Positions 26,459 to 33,101 of a stretch of DNA of 64,000 nt are shown one piece after another. The notes under the pieces are model-generated. The model searched no databases. It had not been told where the DNA came from and saw only the letters and a list, made by a program, of their open reading frames with translations. How positions within the stretch are numbered: position 1 is the first letter of the stretch; every line of letters starts with the position of its first letter. A program made the translations under genes and the position numbers. This stretch comes from a virus, in IMG/VR virus record IMGVR_UViG_3300000553_000014, positions 1 through 64,000 of that record; one strand, written 5' to 3'.

Positions 26459-27091
26459 ATGGAACAAGAAAATAATAAAATGAATAATTTTAGAAATGAA
26501 CTTGAAATTCTTATTAATAAATATTCATTAGAAAATGGAAGTAATACTCCTGATTTTATTTTGGCACATTTTTTAACTGATTGTTTAAAAGCATTTGATG
26601 GAGCTTCAGAAGCTAAACGTAAATATTATGGGCAAGCACAAGAAGGAACAATTTATCATGAATTACATAAAAAATTTATGGAACATATTCCAGAATCATT
26701 AAAATTAAATGAATGTGGAACAAATGATAATAATTTAGAAAAAATTGTCATAACAACAGGTATTCCTGCAGGTTGTGGATTTACTGGTCAAAGTCATTCA
26801 GTTTTTGTTGAAAAAATGACAACAAATATTGCTCCAATTGAATCAACTGATATTCCTGAAATTACAATGATTAAAAAAATTCCTGATGTAATTTGTCATG
26901 AATCAACAAATGAAATTTGTCAAACTTGTCCTGAAATAATAAATTGTACTGAATGTTTTCCAAATATTGAAAATTGTCAAGTAAAAAAATTTGAAGAATT
27001 AAATAAAATTGAAAATTCTTTTGAAAAAGATTCAATTTGTAAATTTTGTAAAAACAATCCATGTATTTGTGAAGATGATTTACCATTTTAG
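26459..27091 (+). CDS. Conserved phage protein with Cys-rich C-terminus
   Basis: 210 residues, ending with TAG. Residues about 10-60 (ELEILINKYSLENGSNTPDF, then LTDCLKAFD) match a short domain I recall from many phage proteins, of unknown role. The C-terminal 60 residues hold at least three C-x2-C pairs (CQTC, CTEC, CKFC) and a final CIC, suggesting one or two zinc sites. Function unknown; last gene before a new promoter. Confidence 0.7.
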   Translation: MEQENNKMNNFRNELEILINKYSLENGSNTPDFILAHFLTDCLKAFDGASEAKRKYYGQAQEGTIYHELHKKFMEHIPESLKLNECGTNDNNLEKIVITTGIPAGCGFTGQSHSVFVEKMTTNIAPIESTDIPEITMIKKIPDVICHESTNEICQTCPEIINCTECFPNIENCQVKKFEELNKIENSFEKDSICKFCKNNPCICEDDLPF

Positions 27092-27094
27092 TTT

Positions 27095-27128
27095 TGAATG
27101 CTCATTTTATTATAAATTAATGGATATA
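27095..27128 (+). promoter_or_regulatory. Phage promoter motif (full form)
   Basis: TGAATGCTCATTTTATTATA then AATTAATGGATATAAAAATT, GGATATA at 27122-27128. This is one of the cleanest copies. The next start codon is 31 bp downstream. Confidence 0.85.
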
Positions 27129-27159
27129 AAAATTTAATAAGTAATTTAAAAATATTTTT

Positions 27160-27390
27160 ATGGAAAATTCAGATAAAATTGAATTAACTAAACATAATCA
27201 AAGAAAAATTGAATTTGGTGTTGGTTGTCATACAATTAATAAACCAGGAATGATTGTTGGAGAAGGTTCAAAAATACCTATAGGTATTTATGGACAATGT
27301 ATTGAATGTGGAAAAACTCATACAAATTATTCAAATTATTGTAATACGTGTACAGCAAAAAATTTTAATAATATAATTCTAAATAAATAA
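27160..27390 (+). CDS. Small zinc-ribbon-like protein (76 aa)
   Basis: The N-terminal half is a short beta-like domain with GVGCHTINKPGMIVGEG; the C-terminus has CIECGKTH and YCNTC, a four-cysteine zinc ribbon. Likely binds nucleic acid or a protein; unknown. First gene of its operon. Confidence 0.65.
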   Translation: MENSDKIELTKHNQRKIEFGVGCHTINKPGMIVGEGSKIPIGIYGQCIECGKTHTNYSNYCNTCTAKNFNNIILNK

Positions 27391-27392
27391 TT

Positions 27393-27692
27393 ATGATAAC
27401 AATTGACAAAAAAACTGTTGTAATTGAATTTGGCAAAAATGGAATGGGAGCAGTATCTTTACAAAGTAAAAATACAAGTAATTATGGTGGAGATGATGGA
27501 AATATTTTAACTATTCGAGATTTAGAAGAAGCAGTTAAAATTGGTGAAAATCCTGAAAAAGATTCTCCTGATTTACCTAAAGTTGTTTTAACTTTTTATG
27601 ACGAAAAATCTATTGATGTTGTAATTGAAAATTTAAAACGTATTAAACAAAATTTAAAATTTCCACAAGGAAGTTTTGCTTTAGCTTGTTAA
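27393..27692 (+). CDS. Hypothetical protein (99 aa)
   Basis: Small soluble alpha/beta protein (KKTVVIEFGKNGMGAVSLQS, then a helix and KVVLTFYDEKSIDVVIENL). No domain recognised. It lies 2 bp after the zinc protein and 4 bp before the next gene. Confidence 0.7.
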   Translation: MITIDKKTVVIEFGKNGMGAVSLQSKNTSNYGGDDGNILTIRDLEEAVKIGENPEKDSPDLPKVVLTFYDEKSIDVVIENLKRIKQNLKFPQGSFALAC

Positions 27693-27696
27693 AATT

Positions 27697-28491
27697 ATGG
27701 AAGATATATTAACAATAATTCCAATTACAAAAAGACAACTTATTTTAGAAGAAGCTTATGATGTAATTGAAAATAATTTAGAATTAAATTCATTAGATGC
27801 AATATTTGATAATTCAGTAACTTTAAAAATGTTAGAAAATTATAGAAATAATGGTTTTGTTATTACTGAAAATAAAAATGTTTTTCTTGATTATTTTCCT
27901 GAATTAAAATGTCATGATTTTTTAGCTAAAGGTAAATCAGCACTTAAAGTTATAAATTATGCAATACAATATAATATAAATACTTTAGATAATAAAGCAA
28001 CATTTGAATATGCTAACATAATGAAAAAATTAAATTTGTCAAATTATGTTACAAAATATTTAGATATATTAATTGTTGAAATTCCATTAAATGCAAGTGA
28101 ATTTGTTGTTAATGTTAATAATGAAACAAAAGAATTTGAATTAGAATTTCGAATTGAAGAAGATTCAATGCCAAGATTTGTTCATTTAAAAACTGATAAT
28201 GAATTACAAATAATTGGCAAATTTTCTGAATTATGGAAAAATAATCAAATTATTTGGGAAGATATTTTACAAAATAAAAATTATTTTTATAATGAATTTG
28301 GAGATTTTGTTAAAAAAGCAAAACTTAATTGTCAAGCATATTATCAAAAACATAAAAGTACTTTTGAAATTTCAGATAAATTTAAAACATTACCAGAAGA
28401 TTTTTTATTATTAAAAATTGGAGAAAAATCAAATGTTTTTGATAGATTTATTGAATTTGAAAATGAAGGAATAATTAATGATAATGCCTAA
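27697..28491 (+). CDS. Hypothetical protein (264 aa)
   Basis: Soluble, helical N-terminal half (ILEEAYDVIENNLELNSLDA) and mixed C-terminal half (KCHDFLAKGKSALKVINYA). No catalytic motif recognised. It overlaps the DUF4326 gene by up to 14 bp, which points to shared function or expression. Confidence 0.75.
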   Translation: MEDILTIIPITKRQLILEEAYDVIENNLELNSLDAIFDNSVTLKMLENYRNNGFVITENKNVFLDYFPELKCHDFLAKGKSALKVINYAIQYNINTLDNKATFEYANIMKKLNLSNYVTKYLDILIVEIPLNASEFVVNVNNETKEFELEFRIEEDSMPRFVHLKTDNELQIIGKFSELWKNNQIIWEDILQNKNYFYNEFGDFVKKAKLNCQAYYQKHKSTFEISDKFKTLPEDFLLLKIGEKSNVFDRFIEFENEGIINDNA

Positions 28492-28828
28492 TCAAATTGT
28501 TAATGCACATTTTAATAAATATGATGTTTATATTGGAAGACCTTCAAAATGGGGTAATCCATATTCACATTTAAAAATTAAAGGAACAATTAAAGTTAAA
28601 ACTCGAAAAGAAGCAATCCTTAAATATATTGAATATATTACAAAAGGTTCAGGAAAACCTTTGTTAAAAGATTTATCTGAACTTGAAGGAAAAATATTAG
28701 GATGTTGGTGTTATCCACAAAGATGTCATGGAGAAGTTTTAATCAAATTATTGGAATTAAAAAAACAAAATGAATTTAGAACAAATAATCAAACGAATAA
28801 AGACAATAAAAACAACAATTCAATTTGA
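28484..28828 (+). CDS. DUF4326 protein
   Basis: About 114 residues. VYIGRPSKWGNPYSH, the charged helix after it, and the C-terminal GCWCYPQRCHGEVLI are the signature of DUF4326, a small family with conserved Cys and His that is common in phages and often lies near NADAR-type genes. Biochemical function is not established. I start at the second ATG (MPNQIVNAHF), as in family members; an ATG 6 bp earlier is possible. The C-terminal 20 residues are Asn/Lys-rich and overlap the next gene. Confidence 0.85.
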   Translation: MPNQIVNAHFNKYDVYIGRPSKWGNPYSHLKIKGTIKVKTRKEAILKYIEYITKGSGKPLLKDLSELEGKILGCWCYPQRCHGEVLIKLLELKKQNEFRTNNQTNKDNKNNNSI

Positions 28829-29162
28829 TAATGATAAAGAAATTGAAATAATTATTGATAATTATGATATGTTAAATCATCCTGGTTTAAATATTCAAAC
28901 TATTAATACATTATTGGGTAGAATGATTGGAAATCCAATTGAAACTTATTGTGAAGAAAATCCAATTGAAACTGAAATGCAAAAAGCATTAAATTCAAGA
29001 GAATATAAATTATCAAGTTATACATTTGTTGATACTAAAGAAAATACTATAGGTATTTCATTATATGAAGTTAATTCAATGAAATCAAAATATTTTGAAT
29101 ATCAAACTTATGCAGATGCTTATGATGATTTAGAATTTTGTAAAAAGAAATTTAATTATTAA
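28770..29162 (+). CDS. Hypothetical protein (130 aa)
   Basis: Overlaps the end of the DUF4326 gene by 59 bp in another frame. Soluble; IEIIIDNYDMLNHPGLNIQT and YKLSSYTFVDTKENTIGISL are its structured parts. The long overlap is unusual here, but the N-terminal helix looks genuine. A later start is possible. Function unknown. Confidence 0.7.
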   Translation: MNLEQIIKRIKTIKTTIQFDNDKEIEIIIDNYDMLNHPGLNIQTINTLLGRMIGNPIETYCEENPIETEMQKALNSREYKLSSYTFVDTKENTIGISLYEVNSMKSKYFEYQTYADAYDDLEFCKKKFNY

Positions 29163-29203
29163 TGAAAATAAAAATATTTTGGAAGTGGATAATTAGGTAA
29201 AAC

Positions 29204-29237
29204 TGATTGTCCATTTTTATTTTAAATAATGGATATA
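29204..29237 (+). promoter_or_regulatory. Phage promoter motif
   Basis: TGATTGTCCATTTTTATTTT then AAATAATGGATATAATAATT, GGATATA at 29231-29237. It separates the DUF4326 unit from the NADAR unit. The next ATG is 30 bp downstream. Confidence 0.8.
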
Positions 29238-29267
29238 ATAATTAATAATAATTAATATTTACAAATT

Positions 29268-29453
29268 ATGAGTGTTGATTTAGAAGTTAATGAAAGATTA
29301 CGAAAAGCAAGAGCTTGTTTATCTAAAGCATATAATGAATTAAATATCGTTCTTAATGAAAATACTCAAGGACATGAAAATTTAACATCTCAACATCTTG
29401 AAGAAATTCAACAAGTTTCAATTGAATTAATCAAATTAAGAAAAAGAATATGA
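29268..29453 (+). CDS. Hypothetical helical protein (61 aa)
   Basis: Almost entirely helical (NERLRKARACLSKAYNELNI, then a second helix with EEIQQVSIELIKLRKRI), a helical hairpin. First gene after the promoter; its stop overlaps the next start. Function unknown. Confidence 0.7.
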   Translation: MSVDLEVNERLRKARACLSKAYNELNIVLNENTQGHENLTSQHLEEIQQVSIELIKLRKRI

Positions 29454-29731
29454 ATGTTTTAGGAACTATTGAAAAATTAAATGAGAAATTAGTATTTTTA
29501 CCAAAATTAGATATTGATATATTTTTTGACATTTGTAAACCAAATGAACAACATATAAAAGAAAATTCTTTATATTTTCTTGATTTGGAAAATATTTCTG
29601 ATTTACAAGAAAATCAAATTATTTATTGTAAATTTATTTATCTTCCATTAGAATTTGTTAATGAAAATTGGAAATATGATGTTAAAATACAAATTCTTGA
29701 TAAAAATGGACAAAAATATTTGAAAGAATGA
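29450..29731 (+). CDS. Hypothetical protein (93 aa)
   Basis: Small beta-rich protein (QIIYCKFIYLPLEFVNENWK). ATGA overlaps at both ends link it to the helical protein before it and the NADAR gene after it. Function unknown. Confidence 0.7.
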   Translation: MNVLGTIEKLNEKLVFLPKLDIDIFFDICKPNEQHIKENSLYFLDLENISDLQENQIIYCKFIYLPLEFVNENWKYDVKIQILDKNGQKYLKE

Positions 29732-30207
29732 TAACCGAATTTAAAGAAGAATATTGTTGGTTAAGTAATTTTCATCCTTGTAAAATAATTCTTAATAATT
29801 TAGAATATCCTTCAGTTGAACATGCTTATCAATCTGCCAAATCAAATGATATTGAATGGAAAAAATATTGTCAAAATTCAAATAATTATGCTGGCAAAAT
29901 TAAAATAAATTCAAAAAATATTATTAAACATAAAGATTGGGAAGACCATAAAATTACAATAATGTATTTATGTTTAATTCAAAAATTTGAACAAGAACCT
30001 TTTAAAACAAAATTAATTCAAACTAAACATGAAAGAATTAAAGAAGGAAATAATTGGGGAGATAAATTTTGGGGAATTGATATTAAAACAAGTAGAGGTG
30101 AAAATGTTTTGGGTAGATTAATAGAAAAAATTCGAACAAAACTAATACAAGAAAAAAATGGAAAATCAAAAAATACAACAAAAGAAAAATTCAGTATTTC
30201 TGAATAA
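29728..30207 (+). CDS. NADAR family protein (YbiA-like)
   Basis: 159 residues. FKEEYCWLSNFHPC near 4, YPSVEHAYQSAKS near 27, GNNWGDKFWGID near 110 and GENVLGRLI are the conserved positions of NADAR/YbiA proteins. Family members act as N-glycosidases on riboflavin intermediates or remove ADP-ribose from guanine bases in DNA, and phage NADARs are linked to NAD- or ADP-ribose-based defence. The exact role here is an inference. The C-terminal 20 residues are Lys-rich and overlap the next gene. Confidence 0.9.
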   Translation: MITEFKEEYCWLSNFHPCKIILNNLEYPSVEHAYQSAKSNDIEWKKYCQNSNNYAGKIKINSKNIIKHKDWEDHKITIMYLCLIQKFEQEPFKTKLIQTKHERIKEGNNWGDKFWGIDIKTSRGENVLGRLIEKIRTKLIQEKNGKSKNTTKEKFSISE

Positions 30208-30418
30208 ATCTTTAAATAAATATTATTTAACTGATTTAAAACTTCGTAAATTATGTGAATATAAATTTAATTTATTAAATAAAATTCAAATAATTTATAA
30301 CCAAAATGAATTTAAACTTATTTATCCAGATAATTTTGATAAAATGTTAGAATATTTTGATAAATTAATTTCAAATCGTAAACAATTTTTATTAGAAAAA
30401 TATATAAATTTGAATTAA
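30158..30418 (+). CDS. Hypothetical protein (86 aa)
   Basis: Starts within the end of the NADAR gene (50-bp overlap). Basic, helical (YKFNLLNKIQIIYNQNEFKL). A shorter start further in is possible. Function unknown. Confidence 0.65.
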   Translation: MENQKIQQKKNSVFLNKSLNKYYLTDLKLRKLCEYKFNLLNKIQIIYNQNEFKLIYPDNFDKMLEYFDKLISNRKQFLLEKYINLN

Positions 30419-30420
30419 TT

Positions 30421-30633
30421 ATGATTAAAAAATTTATTAAATGGTTTTTAAAACCAGGAAAACAATATTCTTTTACTTTGCCTCATATATTTTATTATGG
30501 ATGTAATGATTATCATTGGATAAGATTTTATAAATATACTGGGCTAAGTTTTCTTTATGGAACAACAGTTAATTTTGAAAGTTTTTTTACAATTACTTTT
30601 GATAAAAATAAAATTTTAATTGAAAAAAATTAA
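30421..30633 (+). CDS. Hypothetical protein (70 aa)
   Basis: Small basic aromatic protein (LPHIFYYGCNDYHWIRFYKY) starting 2 bp after the previous stop. It does not look like a clear membrane protein. Function unknown. Confidence 0.65.
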   Translation: MIKKFIKWFLKPGKQYSFTLPHIFYYGCNDYHWIRFYKYTGLSFLYGTTVNFESFFTITFDKNKILIEKN

Positions 30634-30635
30634 TT

Positions 30636-30908
30636 ATGAATTGTATAATAATAACATGTATAAAATGTATTAAAAGTTACGAACTTTATAAACAAGAACA
30701 ATGTGATAATTGTTCAAAATTTGAATGGATAATATTTAAAACTGAAGAACTTTGTAATGAAGAATACAAAAAACAATTTCCTGAGCAATTTAATGAAAAA
30801 GGAATTTATAAAGAAAATTTACCAAAATGTAATAAACCATTAGAAAATTGTCAAAAATTTTCAAATCATGGATTTAGTGCTTGTCCAGTTTGTCAAGAAT
30901 ATTATTAA
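30636..30908 (+). CDS. Cysteine-rich protein (90 aa)
   Basis: Contains CIKCIKSYE, QCDNCSKFEW and a C-terminal FSACPVCQEYY, a pattern of C-x2-C pairs that should bind one or more zinc ions. The central part is acidic. Possibly a nucleic-acid or protein-binding module. No family name recognised. Confidence 0.7.
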   Translation: MNCIIITCIKCIKSYELYKQEQCDNCSKFEWIIFKTEELCNEEYKKQFPEQFNEKGIYKENLPKCNKPLENCQKFSNHGFSACPVCQEYY

Positions 30909-30921
30909 TATTAAATAAATT

Positions 30922-31452
30922 ATGGAAAAAACAAAAAATCAATATTTAGCTGAAAAAATAGTTGAATATTATAAATCAATTAGTTTTGAAAAATATAAAG
31001 ATACTGAAATAGGATTAATTGAAGTTTTAGATTCATATAGTAAACAATATGATGAAAAATCTAAAAATGAAATTAAATTAGTTAAAAATATTTTGGGTCA
31101 AAATTTAGAAGATGTTAATTTAGTTATAAATAATTCAGAATTAACTCAAGCACAAAGATGTTGTAAAGATTTTTTTGATATTGAAAAACATATTGCATTA
31201 TTTAAAGAAAGAGAACATTATCGAGAAATTATTGCAGAACAATCTTATGATGTTGGAAGAAAAATTTGGCTTGAATTAGAAGTTGTTGATAAAGAAATGT
31301 CTCATTTTTTATTTAAATGGATGTATGGAAAATTTGAAGATATTTATAATATTCCTTTTGGTTGTAAATTACATGTAATATCTTGGGTTCCTCCTGGTGG
31401 TGAAGTTTTAAAAAATAAATTAATTGAGTTTTTAAATGAAAATTTCAAATAA
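30922..31452 (+). CDS. Hypothetical protein (176 aa)
   Basis: Soluble helical protein (NQYLAEKIVEYYKSISFEKY at the N-terminus, CKDFFDIEKHIALFKEREHY in the middle) with a more hydrophobic end containing FGCKLHVISWVPPGGE. No recognised motif. It lies 14 bp after the Cys-rich protein. Confidence 0.75.
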   Translation: MEKTKNQYLAEKIVEYYKSISFEKYKDTEIGLIEVLDSYSKQYDEKSKNEIKLVKNILGQNLEDVNLVINNSELTQAQRCCKDFFDIEKHIALFKEREHYREIIAEQSYDVGRKIWLELEVVDKEMSHFLFKWMYGKFEDIYNIPFGCKLHVISWVPPGGEVLKNKLIEFLNENFK

Positions 31453-31455
31453 AAT

Positions 31456-31785
31456 ATGGAAGAAAAAATTAAAAAAAATCAAATTATATCTAATAATATT
31501 TTTCGTTATTTTATTAGAATACAATTTCCTGATATTAAAGACCAGTTAACAAATGATGATTTAGATGCTTTAAATGAAGGATTTAATGAATATTTGAATA
31601 AAATACCTGAAGAAAAAAGAAATAATTTTTTACCAAATAAAGAAACTGATTTAATTGTAAATATAACTAATCCTTTATATTTTAATGGATTTCATCCAGC
31701 ATTTGTATTACATTTTACAGAATTTATTAAAACAGAACAAATGAGAATTGAATTGGAAGAAAATAAATCAGAAAATAAAAATTAA
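31456..31785 (+). CDS. Hypothetical protein (109 aa)
   Basis: Soluble; RYFIRIQFPDIKDQLTNDDL and FHPAFVLHFTEFIKTEQMR suggest a compact helical fold. Ends 1 bp before the next ATG. Function unknown. Confidence 0.7.
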   Translation: MEEKIKKNQIISNNIFRYFIRIQFPDIKDQLTNDDLDALNEGFNEYLNKIPEEKRNNFLPNKETDLIVNITNPLYFNGFHPAFVLHFTEFIKTEQMRIELEENKSENKN

Positions 31786-31786
31786 T

Positions 31787-32145
31787 ATGATAAAATCAGA
31801 TTTTAAAAAAGTTAATAAATTTTTGAAACAGTTAAATTCAACAGAATACCTTTATCTTAAACATACTATGGATGTTGTTGATATGATAAATATTCTTATC
31901 AAAAATATAAATATTCTAAAGAATTATTTTTAGAATATTTTAAAATAAATGAATTTGATTATTCTCATTTTATTTCAGGTGATTGGAATTATAAACTTAG
32001 TGATATTACAACTTGTCAATTTTTATTAAATTATTTTACTCGTCGAACTTTTGAAATTGAAATGGCAACAAAAGAAGAAAATGAAGAAAAAATTAAAAAA
32101 TGTACTGAATGTAATAATCCAAATTTAAATTGTTGTCAATGTTAA
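31787..32145 (+). pseudogene. Frameshifted gene (about 119 codons if repaired)
   Basis: An ATG ORF of 48 codons (MIKSDFKKVNKFLKQLNS) stops at 31933. A second open frame runs from about 31878 to the TAA at 32143 (YDKYSYQKYKYSKELFLEYF, ending in CTECNNPNLNCCQC) but has no usable start. Adding one base near 31878, for example GATTATG in place of GATATG, joins them into one protein with a Cys-rich zinc-like tail. So this is a broken gene, a programmed shift or a sequencing error. Confidence 0.65.
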
Positions 32146-32181
32146 TATATAATAATTATTAACATATTAAATAAATATTTT

Positions 32182-32571
32182 ATGGATTTTGGTTTAGATT
32201 TTGATGGTTCATGTGTAACAAATGATTACCCAAAAATTGGGCAAGATATTGGTGCAGTTCCAGTACTTAAAAAATTAATTGAAAATAATCATCGTTTAAT
32301 TCTTTTTACTATAAGAAGTAATTTTAATGGGAAAACAGATTTAGATGCTGCTGTTGAATGGTTTAAAAATAATGATATTCCACTTTATGGAATAAATGAA
32401 AATCCAACTCAAGCTAATTGGAACTCAAGTCCAAAAATCTTTGCAGATTTTTATATAGATGATTTAGCTGTTGGATGCCCTTTAAAACTTGATAGAAAAT
32501 TATCTTTAAATCCGTTTATTGATTGGAAAATAATGGAACAATGGTTAATTAACGCACAACTAATAAAATAA
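32182..32571 (+). CDS. HAD-like hydrolase
   Basis: 129 residues, the compact phage type of HAD phosphatase. LDFDGSCV near 5 is motif I (D-x-D-G), LILFTIRSN near 38 is motif II-like, and FYIDDLAVG near 92 is motif IV. No large cap domain. It probably removes phosphate from a small molecule or nucleotide. No promoter box is seen in the 36 bp before it. Confidence 0.8.
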   Translation: MDFGLDFDGSCVTNDYPKIGQDIGAVPVLKKLIENNHRLILFTIRSNFNGKTDLDAAVEWFKNNDIPLYGINENPTQANWNSSPKIFADFYIDDLAVGCPLKLDRKLSLNPFIDWKIMEQWLINAQLIK

Positions 32572-32575
32572 TTTT

Positions 32576-32785
32576 ATGGAATTAAAAGCATTACCTTTAA
32601 ATATTGAATATAATAATCTTAATGAAAATGAACCAGAACATCAACAAATTTGTATAGCTTCAAATGGAAAATTTAATTATATTCTTGGTTTATATGATAA
32701 AGATACAAAACATTTTGTTAATGAAAGAGGTACTGTTCCAAAAGATTTTATATATTGGATAAATATGCCAACAAATAAAAAATAA
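32576..32785 (+). CDS. Hypothetical protein (69 aa)
   Basis: Small soluble protein. ICIASNGKFNYILGLYDKDT, then a final YWINMPTN, recalls DUF551-type phage proteins (which end in W-x-P-L-P), but the match is partial. Last gene before a strong terminator. Confidence 0.65.
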   Translation: MELKALPLNIEYNNLNENEPEHQQICIASNGKFNYILGLYDKDTKHFVNERGTVPKDFIYWINMPTNKK

Positions 32786-32811
32786 ATAAATAAATTATTC
32801 AGAACTCTAAA

Positions 32812-32856
32812 GAAAAATGGGTTGAAATTTTTAAGTAAAAATTTCAACCCATTTTT
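32812..32856 (+). terminator. Rho-independent terminator, 3' arm shared with promoter box
   Basis: A 20-bp perfect stem (AAAAATGGGTTGAAATTTTT and its complement) with a 4-nt loop AAGT. The 3' arm ends CAACCCATTTTT, which is also the upstream box of the promoter at 32869. Confidence 0.9.
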
Positions 32857-32875
32857 CTTTGAGTTTTTGGATATA
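32845..32875 (+). promoter_or_regulatory. Phage promoter motif overlapping terminator
   Basis: CAACCCATTTTTCTTTGAG then TTTTTGGATATATAACTT, GGATATA at 32869-32875. It serves the membrane gene at 32902 and probably NrdJ. Confidence 0.75.
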
Positions 32876-32901
32876 TAACTTTAATTGTAAAATATTTTTA
32901 A

Positions 32902-33084
32902 ATGAAATTAATATCAAGTTTTATATTATTATTATTATTTTGGTGTTCTGTTTTTATTTTTATGATTTTAAATTTTATATTTGTTTTAATATTAAAATTA
33001 TTAAAATTATTAGGGGACTATATTATTTTGATTTTAATTATATTGATAATAATAGTATTTTTTAAATATCATTTTAATTTGTAA
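32902..33084 (+). CDS. Small membrane protein (60 aa)
   Basis: Almost wholly hydrophobic (MKLISSFILLLLFWCSVFIF, then more Leu/Ile), two transmembrane helices. Start is 26 bp after the promoter box, the usual spacing here; a longer overlapping frame from 32859 would include the promoter and is rejected. Function unknown. Confidence 0.6.
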   Translation: MKLISSFILLLLFWCSVFIFMILNFIFVLILKLLKLLGDYIILILIILIIIVFFKYHFNL

Positions 33085-33101
33085 ACAACTAATATTTTTA
33101 T

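Noticed and set aside
28214-28414. Plus-strand ORF inside the gene at 27697
   Set aside because: It has Lys/Ile/Phe-rich shadow composition within a better coding frame; likewise the ORFs at 52588, 59788 and 63322.
32859-33065. ORF of 68 codons overlapping 32902
   Set aside because: It would include the promoter box in its coding part; the frame from 32902 has the usual promoter-to-start spacing and a clear membrane helix.
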